The notes below the pieces were generated by a model, which saw nothing but the letters and a program-made list of their open reading frames with translations, ran no database searches and had not been told where the DNA came from. From Phytopseudomonas flavescens (GTDB taxonomy: Bacteria > Pseudomonadota > Gammaproteobacteria > Pseudomonadales > Pseudomonadaceae), in NCBI RefSeq assembly GCF_900100535.1, contig NZ_FNDG01000002.1:372001-436000 (forward strand): DNA of 64,000 nucleotides, read 5' to 3'. Position 1 is the stretch's first letter. Each line of letters starts with the position of its first letter. Below, piece after piece: positions 1-8,202 of this stretch. The position numbers and the translations under genes were made by a program.

Positions 1-1
1 G

Positions 2-1018
2 GAGTTCGCTGCCTGCCGTTTCATCGCCGGTCTCGGTATCGGCGGGGTGATGCCCAATGTGGTGGCGCTGATGAACGAGTACGCGCCCAAGCGCAGCCGT
101 GGCCTGCTGGTGGCGATCATGTTCAGTGGCTACTCGGTCGGCGGCATGCTCTCGGCCGGCCTGGGCATTGTGTTGATACCGGCATTCGGATGGTCGTCGG
201 TGTTCTTCGTCGCCGTGCTGCCTTTGCTGCTGTTGCCACTGGCGATGCGTCAGTTGCCCGAGTCGGTGAGTTTTCTTCTCGGGTCGGGTGGTGCCGAAGG
301 GCGGGCCGGCGACCTGCTGCACGCGGTCGAGCCACGTTATCGCCCGCAGCCGGGTGACCGTTTCAGCATCGCCTCCGGCAAGGTCGCCAGTGTCGGCGTG
401 TCGCAGTTGTTCCACGGCAAGCGCACGCTTTGCACGCTGATGCTCTGGATGGCGTTCTTCTGTTGCCTGCTGATGGTCTACGCGCTCAATTCCTGGCTGC
501 CGAAACTGATGAGCACGGCCGGCTACGGGCTTGGTTCCAGCCTCGCGTTTCTACTGGTACTCAACCTCGGAGCGATCATCGGCGCCATTGCTGGCGGCTG
601 GCTGGGCGATCGCTTCGGGCTCGACAGGGTGCTGGTCGCCTTTTTCGCCATGGCTGCGTTGGCCATCGCCCTGCTGGGGCTGAAAAGCCCCGCTGCAGTG
701 CTGTATCTGTTGGTCGCCCTCGCCGGAGCGGGCACCATCGGCACGCAGATTCTCGCCAATGCCTGTGCCGTACAGTTCTACCCGGCACAGGTCCGTTCGA
801 CCGGCTTGGGCTGGGCGATGGGTATCGGTCGGACCGGCGCGATCATCGGGCCGCTCCTGGGTGGCGCATTACTCGCCGCGCAGCTGCCGCTGGCCTTGAA
901 TTTTCTGGTGTTCGCGGCGCCTGGGGCCGTCGCGGCCCTGGCGATGATGCTGTTCATCCATCGTCGTCAGGCGCTCGCCGGGCAGGCGCCCCTGGACGCG
1001 TCGCTGCCCGTGCAGTAG
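2..1018 (+). CDS. benK: Aromatic acid:H+ symporter, BenK-like (MFS), 5' end cut by window
   Basis: This is the C-terminal three quarters of an inner-membrane MFS permease of the aromatic acid:H+ symporter (AAHS) family. The reading frame is open from base 2, so the GTG at 47 is internal. The cut N-terminus contains the family signature RFIAGLGIGGVMPN, followed by the charged loop NEYAPKRSRG. About eight hydrophobic segments follow, with the mid-protein repeat motif GGWLGDRFG. The wording of the signature resembles BenK (benzoate uptake) more than PcaK (4-hydroxybenzoate uptake), and the next gene encodes a BenR-like activator, which supports benzoate. PcaK remains possible because pca genes follow. 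The family call is firm; the substrate is inferred. Confidence 0.75.
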   Translation, partial: EFAACRFIAGLGIGGVMPNVVALMNEYAPKRSRGLLVAIMFSGYSVGGMLSAGLGIVLIPAFGWSSVFFVAVLPLLLLPLAMRQLPESVSFLLGSGGAEGRAGDLLHAVEPRYRPQPGDRFSIASGKVASVGVSQLFHGKRTLCTLMLWMAFFCCLLMVYALNSWLPKLMSTAGYGLGSSLAFLLVLNLGAIIGAIAGGWLGDRFGLDRVLVAFFAMAALAIALLGLKSPAAVLYLLVALAGAGTIGTQILANACAVQFYPAQVRSTGLGWAMGIGRTGAIIGPLLGGALLAAQLPLALNFLVFAAPGAVAALAMMLFIHRRQALAGQAPLDASLPVQ

Positions 1019-1166
1019 CCATGTGCGGCCGGTTGCCTGGCAGACGCAGATGTAACCCTTTGTCACGCCGCCGTATTGCGGTGCAAGGGGTGGTTAGAAT
1101 CGCCGGGTGGCTAGCGGATTGCCCGTCACTGGCGATTCGGCCCTATAAGAAAAACAAAGAGGCCTG

Positions 1167-2126
1167 ATGATGAGCAATTCATTGCTGAGCGAACGCAGCA
1201 GCGTGTTCCTGCGCGCCGATCCCTATGCGGTATCGGATTACGTCAACCAGCACGTGGGCGCCCATTGCATACGCCTGCCCAACAGCGGCTTTCCCGAGGC
1301 GAGCCTCAAGCATCGCAAGTTCTCCAGCCTCGACCTGTGCCGTATCAGCTACGGCGGCAGCGTGCGGGTCACCTCGCCGGCGCTGGAGACCATCTACCAC
1401 CTGCAGATCCTCCTCAAGGGACACTGTCGCTCGCAGTGCCGCGACCTGGAGCATTTCTATGTACCGGGGGAGTTGCTGCTGATCAATCCGGACGACCCGG
1501 TGGATCTCACCTACTCGGCGGACTGCGAGAAGTTCATCGTCAAGCTGCCGGTCAGCCTGTTCGAGAACACCTGCCTGGAACAACGCTGGATGTTGCCGGA
1601 AGGTGGCATCCGCTTCACGGCGGCGCGGCATGACATGGCTGGGCTGGAAGGCTTCGCCGGCCTGCTCGGGCTGATCTGCGGGGAGGCCGAAGCCACGGCC
1701 AGCCTGCCTCAGGTCCAGGAGCACTACGTGCGCATCGTGGCCAGCAAGCTGCTGGCGTTGCTGGGCAACAACGTGCAGCGCGTGCAGCCCCAGAGCCATG
1801 CCTCGTCGTTCGAACAGGTGGTGGATTACATCGAACGGCATCTGACCCAGGACATCGGCGTCGATCAGTTGCTGGCCGTCGCCCGGGTCAGCGAGCGCTC
1901 GCTGTATGCGCTGTTCGAGCGGCATGCCGGCATCACGCCCAAGGACTACATTCGCCAGCGCAAGCTCGAGCGCATTCACGCACAATTGCTCGATCCGGCC
2001 TGCACGGTGCGCAGCGTCACCGAAATCGCCCTCGACCATGGCTTCCTGCACCTTGGGCGTTTTGCCGAATGCTACCGGCGCAGTTTTGGCGAGTTGCCGT
2101 CGCAGACCTACAAGCGCAATCGCTGA
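1167..2126 (+). CDS. benR: AraC/XylS-family transcriptional activator, BenR-like
   Basis: This 319-residue protein has the length and layout of BenR and XylS. An N-terminal effector-binding domain contains the conserved block RISYGGSVRVTS and, further on, GELLLINPDDPVDLTYS. A C-terminal pair of AraC helix-turn-helix motifs covers about residues 215-315 (SERSLYALFERHAGITPKDY, then FLHLGRFAECYRRSFGELPS). Members of this branch bind benzoate or methylbenzoate and activate ben/xyl promoters. Two adjacent ATG codons (1167 and 1170) are possible starts behind an AAAGAGG-like ribosome site. It lies between a BenK-like transporter and pcaIJF, which suggests control of benzoate uptake or ring oxidation genes lying left of the window. 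Its targets are inferred. Confidence 0.8.
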   Translation: MMSNSLLSERSSVFLRADPYAVSDYVNQHVGAHCIRLPNSGFPEASLKHRKFSSLDLCRISYGGSVRVTSPALETIYHLQILLKGHCRSQCRDLEHFYVPGELLLINPDDPVDLTYSADCEKFIVKLPVSLFENTCLEQRWMLPEGGIRFTAARHDMAGLEGFAGLLGLICGEAEATASLPQVQEHYVRIVASKLLALLGNNVQRVQPQSHASSFEQVVDYIERHLTQDIGVDQLLAVARVSERSLYALFERHAGITPKDYIRQRKLERIHAQLLDPACTVRSVTEIALDHGFLHLGRFAECYRRSFGELPSQTYKRNR

Positions 2127-2290
2127 GCCCTGTAGTGCCTGGAGGGGCAGGCCGACAGGTTCAAGTATCGTTCGATTATCGAACCTCTAATCGATTATCG
2201 GATTGTTAGCAGGCTATGGGGTGGGTACCTTGTGCGCATACGGCGCAATAGCCGCCCCACGGTTTCCAGAGCAATAAGACGAGAACGACC
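2127..2290 (+). promoter_or_regulatory. pcaI promoter region with two PcaR-type operator repeats
   Basis: The 164-bp gap before pcaI contains a perfect 15-bp dyad GTTCGATTATCGAAC at 2170-2184. A second copy of its core, TCGATTATCG, lies at 2191-2200, about two helical turns downstream. The dyad closely matches the operator recalled for PcaR, the IclR-family activator of pca genes in Pseudomonas putida (GTTCGATAATCGCAC). No pcaR gene is in the window, so the regulator would act in trans. The repeat and its symmetry are seen directly; the binding protein is inferred. Confidence 0.65.
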
Positions 2291-3142
2291 ATGGCTGAAA
2301 TTCTCTCCCTGCGCGAGGCGGTCGAGCGCTTCGTTCACGATGGTGACACCATCGCCCTCGAAGGCTTCACCCATCTGATTCCCACTGCGGCTTCCCATGA
2401 ACTGATCCGTCAGGGCAAGAAAGACCTGACCCTGGTGCGCATGACCCCGGATCTGGTCTATGACCTGCTGATCGGTGCGGGTTGCGCCAAGCGTCTGATC
2501 TTCTCCTGGGGTGGCAACCCCGGTGTCGGCTCCCTGCACCGTCTGCGCGACGCGGTCGAGAAGCATTGGCCGCACAAGCTGGAAATCAGCGAGCACAGCC
2601 ACGCCGCGATGGCCAACGCCTATGTCGCCGGCGCGTCCAACCTGCCGTTCGCCGTGCTGCGCGGTTATCAGGGCTCGGACCTGGTCAAGGTCAACCCGGA
2701 AATCAAATTCATCGACTGCCCGTACACCGGCGAGAGCCTGGCTACCGTGCCGAGCGTGCGTCCTGACGTCACCGTCATCCACGCCCAGAAGGCCGACCGC
2801 AAGGGCAACGTGCTGATCCAGGGCATTCTCGGTGTGCAGAAGGAGGCCGCCCTGGCTGCCAAGCGCTGCATCGTCACCGTCGAGGAAATCGTCGACGACC
2901 TGCAGGCGCCGATGAACGCCTGCGTGCTGCCGAGCTGGGCACTGACCGCGGTCTGCGTGGTGCCTGGCGGTGCTCATCCATCCTATGCCCATGGCTATTA
3001 CGAGCGCGACAACCGCTTCTATCAGGCCTGGGACCCCATCGCCCGCGACCGTGAAACCTTCACTGCCTGGATCGATGAATACATCCGTGGTACCGAGGAT
3101 TTTGCGCAGTACCAGGCGAAGGTTAACGGGGAGGCCAAGTGA
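2291..3142 (+). CDS. pcaI: 3-oxoadipate CoA-transferase subunit A
   Basis: This is the alpha subunit of succinyl-CoA:3-oxoadipate CoA-transferase, which activates beta-ketoadipate with CoA from succinyl-CoA in the cytoplasm. At 283 residues it belongs to the longer CatI/glutaconate-CoA-transferase-like branch rather than the 231-residue PcaI of P. putida. Family features include the N-terminal block GDTIALEGFTHLIPTAASHE and the loop WGGNPGVGSLHRLRDAVE. It starts the pcaIJF operon behind a PcaR-type operator, and its stop codon overlaps the start of pcaJ. CatI is an equally valid name for this branch. Confidence 0.93.
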   Translation: MAEILSLREAVERFVHDGDTIALEGFTHLIPTAASHELIRQGKKDLTLVRMTPDLVYDLLIGAGCAKRLIFSWGGNPGVGSLHRLRDAVEKHWPHKLEISEHSHAAMANAYVAGASNLPFAVLRGYQGSDLVKVNPEIKFIDCPYTGESLATVPSVRPDVTVIHAQKADRKGNVLIQGILGVQKEAALAAKRCIVTVEEIVDDLQAPMNACVLPSWALTAVCVVPGGAHPSYAHGYYERDNRFYQAWDPIARDRETFTAWIDEYIRGTEDFAQYQAKVNGEAK

Positions 3143-3924
3143 TGAGCGACTTCAACACCAATGAGATGATGACCGTGGCCGCTGCGCGCCGCCTTGGCAA
3201 TGGCAGCGTGTGCTTCGTCGGCATCGGTTTGCCCTCCAAGGCGGCCAACCTGGCGCGCCTGACCCATGCCCCGGAAGTGGTACTGATCTACGAATCCGGC
3301 CCGATCGGCGCCAAGCCCACCGTGCTGCCGCTGTCCATCGGTGACGGCGAGCTGGCCGAGACTGCCGATACCGTGGTGCCGACCGGCGAGATCTTTCGCT
3401 ACTGGTTGCAGGGCGGGCGTATCGATGTCGGCTTCCTCGGTGCCGCCCAGGTCGACAAGTTCGGCAACATCAACACCACGGTGATCGGTGATTACCATGC
3501 GCCGAAAGTGCGTCTGCCGGGTGCCGGTGGCGCGCCGGAGATCGCTGGCAGCGCCAAGAAGGTGCTGATCATCCTCAAGCAGGGGCATCGCACCTTCGTC
3601 GACAAGCTGGCGTTCATCACCTCGGTGGGCCATGGCGAAGGTGGCGATCACCGCAAGCGTCTCGGCCTGCCAGGTGATGGCCCGGTAGCGATCATCACCG
3701 ACCTGTGCATCATGGAGCCGGAAGCCGGCAGCAACGAATTCATCGTCACCTCCCTGCATCCGGGCGTGACCCGCGAACAGGTGGTCGAGAACACCGGCTG
3801 GCAGATCCGTTTCGCCGACAAGGTGACCACCACCGAAGCGCCGAAGGCCGAAGAACTGGCTGCGCTGCGTGATCTGGAAGCACGCACCGCCGCTGCCCAT
3901 GGGCAGAAGGGGAGTGACGAATGA
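3142..3924 (+). CDS. pcaJ: 3-oxoadipate CoA-transferase subunit B
   Basis: This is the beta subunit of 3-oxoadipate CoA-transferase, about 260 residues long like CatJ. The expected catalytic glutamate lies in the segment VVLIYESGPIGAKP, at residue 51 from this start; in the family it forms the enzyme-CoA thioester. The ATG at 3142 overlaps the pcaI stop codon by one base. A GTG three bases upstream is also in frame, but the ATG is the better choice. The last bases overlap pcaF in an ATGA arrangement, so the three genes are translationally coupled and probably made in equal amounts. Confidence 0.93.
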   Translation: MSDFNTNEMMTVAAARRLGNGSVCFVGIGLPSKAANLARLTHAPEVVLIYESGPIGAKPTVLPLSIGDGELAETADTVVPTGEIFRYWLQGGRIDVGFLGAAQVDKFGNINTTVIGDYHAPKVRLPGAGGAPEIAGSAKKVLIILKQGHRTFVDKLAFITSVGHGEGGDHRKRLGLPGDGPVAIITDLCIMEPEAGSNEFIVTSLHPGVTREQVVENTGWQIRFADKVTTTEAPKAEELAALRDLEARTAAAHGQKGSDE

Positions 3925-5126
3925 CTCGCGACGTATTCATTTGCGATGCGGTGCGTACGCCGATCGGTCGGCTCAATGGCGGCCTGTCCGCGGTACGCGC
4001 CGACGACCTGGCGGCGATTCCGCTGAAGGCGTTGATCGAACGTAACCCGCAGGTCGACTGGTCGGCGGTCGATGAAGTGTTCATGGGCTGCGCCAATCAG
4101 TCCGGCGAGGACAACCGCAACGTCGCCCGCATGGCGCTGCTGCTCGCTGGCCTGCCGGAGACGGTGCCGGGCGTGACCCTCAACCGCCTCTGCGCCTCGG
4201 GCATGGAAGCGGTGGGCGCTGCCTTCCGAGCCATCGCTTCCGGCGAAATGGAACTGGCCATCGCTGCCGGCGTCGAGTCGATGACCCGCGCGCCGTACGT
4301 GCTGGGCAAGGCCGACAGCGCCTTTGGGCGTGGCCAGAAGCTGGAAGACACCACCCTGGGCTGGCGTTTCGTCAATCCCGCGATGAAGGAGCGCTACGGC
4401 GTCGACCCGATGCCGGTGACCGGTGACAACGTGGCCGAGGACTACGGCGTCAGCCGTGCCGACCAGGACGCCTTCGGTCTGCGCAGCCAGCAGCGCGCGG
4501 CGGTGGCGCAGCAAAGCGGTTACTACGCCGAGGAAATCGTCCCGGTGGTGATCAAGACCAAGAAGGGCGAGAGCATCGTCGACACCGACGAACATCCCCG
4601 CGCCGACACCACCGCCGAGGCGCTGGCCAAGCTCAAGCCGGTCAACGGTCCGGACAAGACGGTAACTGCAGGCAACGCCTCGGGCCTCAACGACGGGGCG
4701 TCGGCGATGATCCTGGCGTCTGCCGAAGCGGTGCAGAAACATGGCCTCAAGGCCCGCGCCAAGGTGCTTGGCATGGCCAGCGGTGGCGTGGCCCCTCGGG
4801 TCATGGGTGTCGGCCCGGTACCGGCGGTACGCAAGTTGCTGAGCCGCCTGAACCTCGATATCGATGCCTTCGACGTGATCGAGCTGAACGAGGCATTCGC
4901 CGCCCAGGGGCTGGCGGTCACCCGTGACCTCGGCCTGGCGGACGACAGCCCTAGGGTCAACCCGAATGGCGGCGCCATCGCCCTCGGCCACCCCCTGGGC
5001 ATGAGCGGCAACCGCCTGGTGCTGACTGCCGTTCACCACCTGGAAAAGACCGGCGGCAAGCTCGGTCTGGCGACCATGTGCGTGGGGGTGGGCCAGGGGC
5101 TGGCATTGGCGGTCGAGCGGGTTTAA
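3921..5126 (+). CDS. pcaF: 3-oxoadipyl-CoA thiolase
   Basis: This 401-residue thiolase cleaves 3-oxoadipyl-CoA into succinyl-CoA and acetyl-CoA, the last step of the beta-ketoadipate pathway. All thiolase catalytic residues are present: the nucleophilic Cys91 in RLCASGMEAVG, His357 in ALGHPLGMSG and Cys387 in MCVGVGQG. The N-terminus (RTPIGRLNGGLSAVRADDL) is typical of PcaF rather than of fatty-acid thiolases. The start overlaps the pcaJ stop (ATGA). A gap with several palindromes follows, so transcription of the pcaIJF unit probably ends there. Confidence 0.95.
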   Translation: MTRDVFICDAVRTPIGRLNGGLSAVRADDLAAIPLKALIERNPQVDWSAVDEVFMGCANQSGEDNRNVARMALLLAGLPETVPGVTLNRLCASGMEAVGAAFRAIASGEMELAIAAGVESMTRAPYVLGKADSAFGRGQKLEDTTLGWRFVNPAMKERYGVDPMPVTGDNVAEDYGVSRADQDAFGLRSQQRAAVAQQSGYYAEEIVPVVIKTKKGESIVDTDEHPRADTTAEALAKLKPVNGPDKTVTAGNASGLNDGASAMILASAEAVQKHGLKARAKVLGMASGGVAPRVMGVGPVPAVRKLLSRLNLDIDAFDVIELNEAFAAQGLAVTRDLGLADDSPRVNPNGGAIALGHPLGMSGNRLVLTAVHHLEKTGGKLGLATMCVGVGQGLALAVERV

Positions 5127-5158
5127 CGGGCTGTTTGCATGGTGACGAAGCGGCCTGT

Positions 5159-5236
5159 CGTAGGGTGGACAACGCTCTTTTTGTCCACCGGTGCGATTGC
5201 GACGCGGTGGACGGATAAAGCGCCGTCCACCCTACG
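5159..5236. repeat. Paired intergenic palindromes of the GTAGGGTGGAC family
   Basis: Two oppositely oriented copies of a short palindromic unit face each other across a 14-base spacer. The left copy begins CGTAGGGTGGACAACGC and the right copy ends CGTCCACCCTACG. Each copy folds by itself (GGTGGAC pairs with GTCCACC), and the pair folds as one long hairpin. Related units occur near 9.0, 9.5 and 32.6-32.8 kb, always between genes or at a gene end. This makes them members of a dispersed REP-like family. Confidence 0.8.
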
Positions 5237-5261
5237 GCCCGCGACCCAGACCGTGCATTTT

Positions 5262-5308
5262 GTGGGAGGGCGCCATGCGCCCGATTCGCGGGCATGGCCC
5301 GTTCCCAC
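5262..5308. repeat. REP-like palindrome (GTGGGA...TCCCAC)
   Basis: A 47-base imperfect inverted repeat begins GTGGGAGGGCGCCATGCGCC and ends with the complementary GGCCCGTTCCCAC, around an ATTCGCGG core. The composition and shape match the common Pseudomonas REP sequence type. It sits between the paired palindromes at 5159 and the long hairpin at 5364, in the 361-bp gap between pcaF and pcaT. No gene is seen in this gap. Confidence 0.65.
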
Positions 5309-5363
5309 GATCATGACCAAGCTGTCAATTCTATTGCTAAGACGACCTTCGAAGTTTCGTTTG

Positions 5364-5406
5364 TCCTCACCAGGGCACGGGCCACGATCCCGTGCCCTGG
5401 TGAGGA
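5364..5406. repeat. 18-bp perfect hairpin between pcaF and pcaT
   Basis: The left arm at 5364-5381 (TCCTCACCAGGGCACGGG) pairs perfectly with the right arm at 5389-5406, around a 7-base loop. No run of T follows on either strand, so it is not a standard intrinsic terminator, although an RNA stem this strong could still stall polymerase or protect the 3' end of the pcaIJF transcript. It lies about 80 bases upstream of the pcaT start. Confidence 0.75.
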
Positions 5407-5487
5407 TGGGTGACCCAAAATGACGAATCATTCGGTTACATGTAAGTCGAAGTAGGGAACCGTCCCGTTCCTTGCCAGTGAGTGTCC

Positions 5488-6801
5488 ATGATGAGTTCTG
5501 ATAACAGCACGGTGTACGAAGCCCCGAACTACAGCCCGGAAGAGCGCCGCAAGCGCATCTTCGCCATTGTCGGCGCCTCCTCGGGCAACCTGGTCGAGTG
5601 GTTCGACTTCTACGTGTACGCCTTCTGCGCGATCTACTTCGCGCCGGCCTTCTTTCCTTCCGACGACCCCACCGTGCAGTTGCTCAACACCGCAGGCGTG
5701 TTCGCTGCCGGCTTTCTGATGCGGCCGATCGGCGGCTGGGTGTTCGGCCGGGTTGCCGACAGGTACGGACGCAAGGTCTCGATGATGATCTCCGTGCTGA
5801 TGATGTGCCTGGGGTCGCTGGCCATCGCCTGCATGCCGACCTATGACAGCATCGGCACTCTTGCGCCGTTGCTGCTGTTGCTGGCGCGCCTGTTCCAGGG
5901 GCTGTCGGTGGGCGGCGAGTACGGCACCACGGCGACCTACATGAGCGAAGTGGCGCTCAAGGGGCAGCGCGGGTTCTTCGCGTCGTTCCAGTACGTCACC
6001 CTGATCGGCGGGCAATTGCTGGCCGTGCTGGTGGTCGTGATACTCCAGCAGTTGCTCAGTGAAGACGAACTGCGCGCCTGGGGCTGGCGCATACCCTTCG
6101 TGATCGGCGCGCTGTGCGCGGTGGTGGCCATGTACCTGCGTCGCGGCATGGAGGAGACCGACTCGTTCAAGAAGACCGAGGCGCCGAAGGAAAACATCAT
6201 GCGCACCCTGCTGCGCCATCCCAAGGAGCTGTTCACCGTGGTCGGTTTGACCATGGGCGGTACCCTGGCCTTCTACACCTACACCACCTACATGCAGAAG
6301 TACCTGGTCAACTCGGCAGGTATGAGCGCCAAGACCGCCAGCGGCATCATGACCGCTGCGCTGTTTCTGTTCATGATCATGCAGCCGCTGTTCGGCGCCT
6401 TGTCCGACCGCATCGGTCGGCGTACGTCGATGCTCTGGTTCGGTGCCCTGGGGGCGATCTTCACCTGGCCGATCCTGGCGCTGCTGCAGACCGTGCACAA
6501 TCCGGTGGTGGCCTTCCTGCTGATCATTGTGGCCCTGGCCATCGTCAGCCTGTATACCTCGATAAGCGGGCTGGTTAAGGCCGAGATGTTCCCGCCGGAA
6601 GTACGCGCCCTGGGCGTCGGCCTGGCCTACGCGGTAGCCAATGCCCTGTTCGGTGGGTCCGCCGAATACGTGGCCCTGGGCCTGAAGTCCATCGGCCTGG
6701 AGCAGACCTTCTACTGGTACGTGTCGGGCATGATGGTGCTGGCCTTCCTGGTCAGCCTGCGTCTGCCGCGCCAGGCCAGCTACCTACACCACGATCATTG
6801 A
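5488..6801 (+). CDS. pcaT: MFS dicarboxylate/beta-ketoadipate transporter
   Basis: This 12-helix inner-membrane permease belongs to the metabolite:H+ symporter branch, with alpha-ketoglutarate permease and PcaT. Signatures include [16 protein letters not shown] near the N-terminus, the loop [11 protein letters not shown], and [20 protein letters not shown]. PcaT imports beta-ketoadipate and related diacids in P. putida. Three in-frame starts lie close together (GTG 5482, ATG 5488, ATG 5491) and none has a clear ribosome site, so the start is uncertain by two codons. It begins the pcaTBDC group: pcaB follows after 18 bases. Confidence 0.88.
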   Translation: MMSSDNSTVYEAPNYSPEERRKRIFAIVGASSGNLVEWFDFYVYAFCAIYFAPAFFPSDDPTVQLLNTAGVFAAGFLMRPIGGWVFGRVADRYGRKVSMMISVLMMCLGSLAIACMPTYDSIGTLAPLLLLLARLFQGLSVGGEYGTTATYMSEVALKGQRGFFASFQYVTLIGGQLLAVLVVVILQQLLSEDELRAWGWRIPFVIGALCAVVAMYLRRGMEETDSFKKTEAPKENIMRTLLRHPKELFTVVGLTMGGTLAFYTYTTYMQKYLVNSAGMSAKTASGIMTAALFLFMIMQPLFGALSDRIGRRTSMLWFGALGAIFTWPILALLQTVHNPVVAFLLIIVALAIVSLYTSISGLVKAEMFPPEVRALGVGLAYAVANALFGGSAEYVALGLKSIGLEQTFYWYVSGMMVLAFLVSLRLPRQASYLHHDH

Positions 6802-6819
6802 CCACGGAGTTCCAGCCGT

Positions 6820-8193
6820 ATGCGTTCAAGGCCCTGCAGCCAACTGTTCGATGCCTATTTCACCAGCACGCCGATGCGCGAGGTGTTCAGCGACCATGGC
6901 CGGGTGCAGGGCATGCTCGACTTCGAGGCGGCGCTGGCGCGGGCCGAGGCTGCGGTGGGAGTGATTCCTGCGGCCGTGGTGGCGGATATCGAAGCCGCCT
7001 GCCGGGCAGAGCTCTATGATTTCGACGCCCTGGCCATCGCCATCGGCAGCGCGGGCAATTCGGCGATTCCGCTGGTCAAGGCGCTGGGCAAGCGCATCGC
7101 CGCGCAGCGTGAAGAGGCCGAACGCTACCTGCACCTGGGGGCCACCAGCCAGGACGCCATGGACAGCGGCCTGGTGCTGCAGCTGCGCGCTGCCATCGTA
7201 TTGCTGGAGAGCGACCTCGATGCCCTGAGCCGACTGCTGGCCGAACAGGCCGAGCGGCATGCCGCGACCCCCATGGCCGGGCGCACCTGGCTGCAGCACG
7301 CCACGCCGGTAACCTTGGGTATGAAGATCGCCGGGTGGCTGGGGGCGGTCGACCGCCATCGCCAGCGTCTCGCAGAGATCAAACCGCGCCTGCTGTGCCT
7401 GCAGTTCGGTGGTGCGTCCGGCAGCCTGGCGGCGCTGGGCGACAAGGCCTGGCCGGTGGCCGAAGCCCTGGCGCTTGAGCTGGATCTGCATCTGCCGGAA
7501 CAGCCCTGGCACACCCAGCGTGATCGCCTGGTCGAATTCGCCAGCCTGCTCGGCCTGATCGCCGGCAGCCTGGGCAAGCTGGGCCGTGATCTCAGCCTGC
7601 TGATGCAGACCGAGGCCGGCGAGCTGTTCGAGCCCTCTGCGCCGGGCAAGGGGGGCTCTTCGACCATGCCGCACAAGCGTAACCCGGTCAGCGCTGCGGT
7701 ACTGATCGGCGCCGCGACCCGGGCGCCCGGCCTGGTGGCCACCATGTTCGCGGCCATGCCTCAGGAGCACGAGCGCAGCCTCGGCCTGTGGCATGCCGAA
7801 TGGGAGACCCTGCCGGAGCTCTGCTGCCTGGTGTCCGGTGCCTTGCAGCAAGCGATGCTGGTGGTGCCGGGGCTCGAAGTGGATGCCGAGCGCATGGCCC
7901 GCAACCTCGACCTGACCCGTGGCCTGGTGCTGGCCGAGGCGGTGAGTATCGCCCTGGCGCAACGCATCGGTCGCGATGCGGCTCATCACCTGGTCGAGCA
8001 GTGCTGCAAACAAGCGGTGAAGGAGGGCGCTCATCTGCGTGAAGTGCTGGGCGCCAATGCCGAGGTCACTGCCCAGCTATCCGCAGAAGAACTGGATCGC
8101 CTACTCGATCCTGCCCATTACCTGGGCCAGGCGCGCCGTTGGGTCGAGCGTGCCGTGGCGCAGAGCCGAGAACTGAATTCGCAGATCATTTAG
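6820..8193 (+). CDS. pcaB: 3-carboxy-cis,cis-muconate cycloisomerase
   Basis: This 457-residue enzyme of the fumarase/aspartase superfamily converts 3-carboxy-cis,cis-muconate to 4-carboxymuconolactone. The superfamily signature GSSTMPHKRNP lies at about residues 279-289 and contains the mobile-loop serine. HLGATSQDAMDSG near residue 106 and WLQHATPVTLG near residue 158 are the other two conserved regions. It lies 18 bases after pcaT and 9 bases before pcaD, so the genes form one operon. Its length is normal for PcaB, and the C-terminal extension seen in some fused homologues is absent. Confidence 0.95.
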   Translation: MRSRPCSQLFDAYFTSTPMREVFSDHGRVQGMLDFEAALARAEAAVGVIPAAVVADIEAACRAELYDFDALAIAIGSAGNSAIPLVKALGKRIAAQREEAERYLHLGATSQDAMDSGLVLQLRAAIVLLESDLDALSRLLAEQAERHAATPMAGRTWLQHATPVTLGMKIAGWLGAVDRHRQRLAEIKPRLLCLQFGGASGSLAALGDKAWPVAEALALELDLHLPEQPWHTQRDRLVEFASLLGLIAGSLGKLGRDLSLLMQTEAGELFEPSAPGKGGSSTMPHKRNPVSAAVLIGAATRAPGLVATMFAAMPQEHERSLGLWHAEWETLPELCCLVSGALQQAMLVVPGLEVDAERMARNLDLTRGLVLAEAVSIALAQRIGRDAAHHLVEQCCKQAVKEGAHLREVLGANAEVTAQLSAEELDRLLDPAHYLGQARRWVERAVAQSRELNSQII

Positions 8194-8202
8194 GAGATTG
8201 TC

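Noticed and set aside
3648..5039. Reverse-strand open frame opposite pcaF
   Set aside because: It lies across pcaJ and pcaF, both complete enzymes with catalytic residues; no ribosome site or family match supports it.
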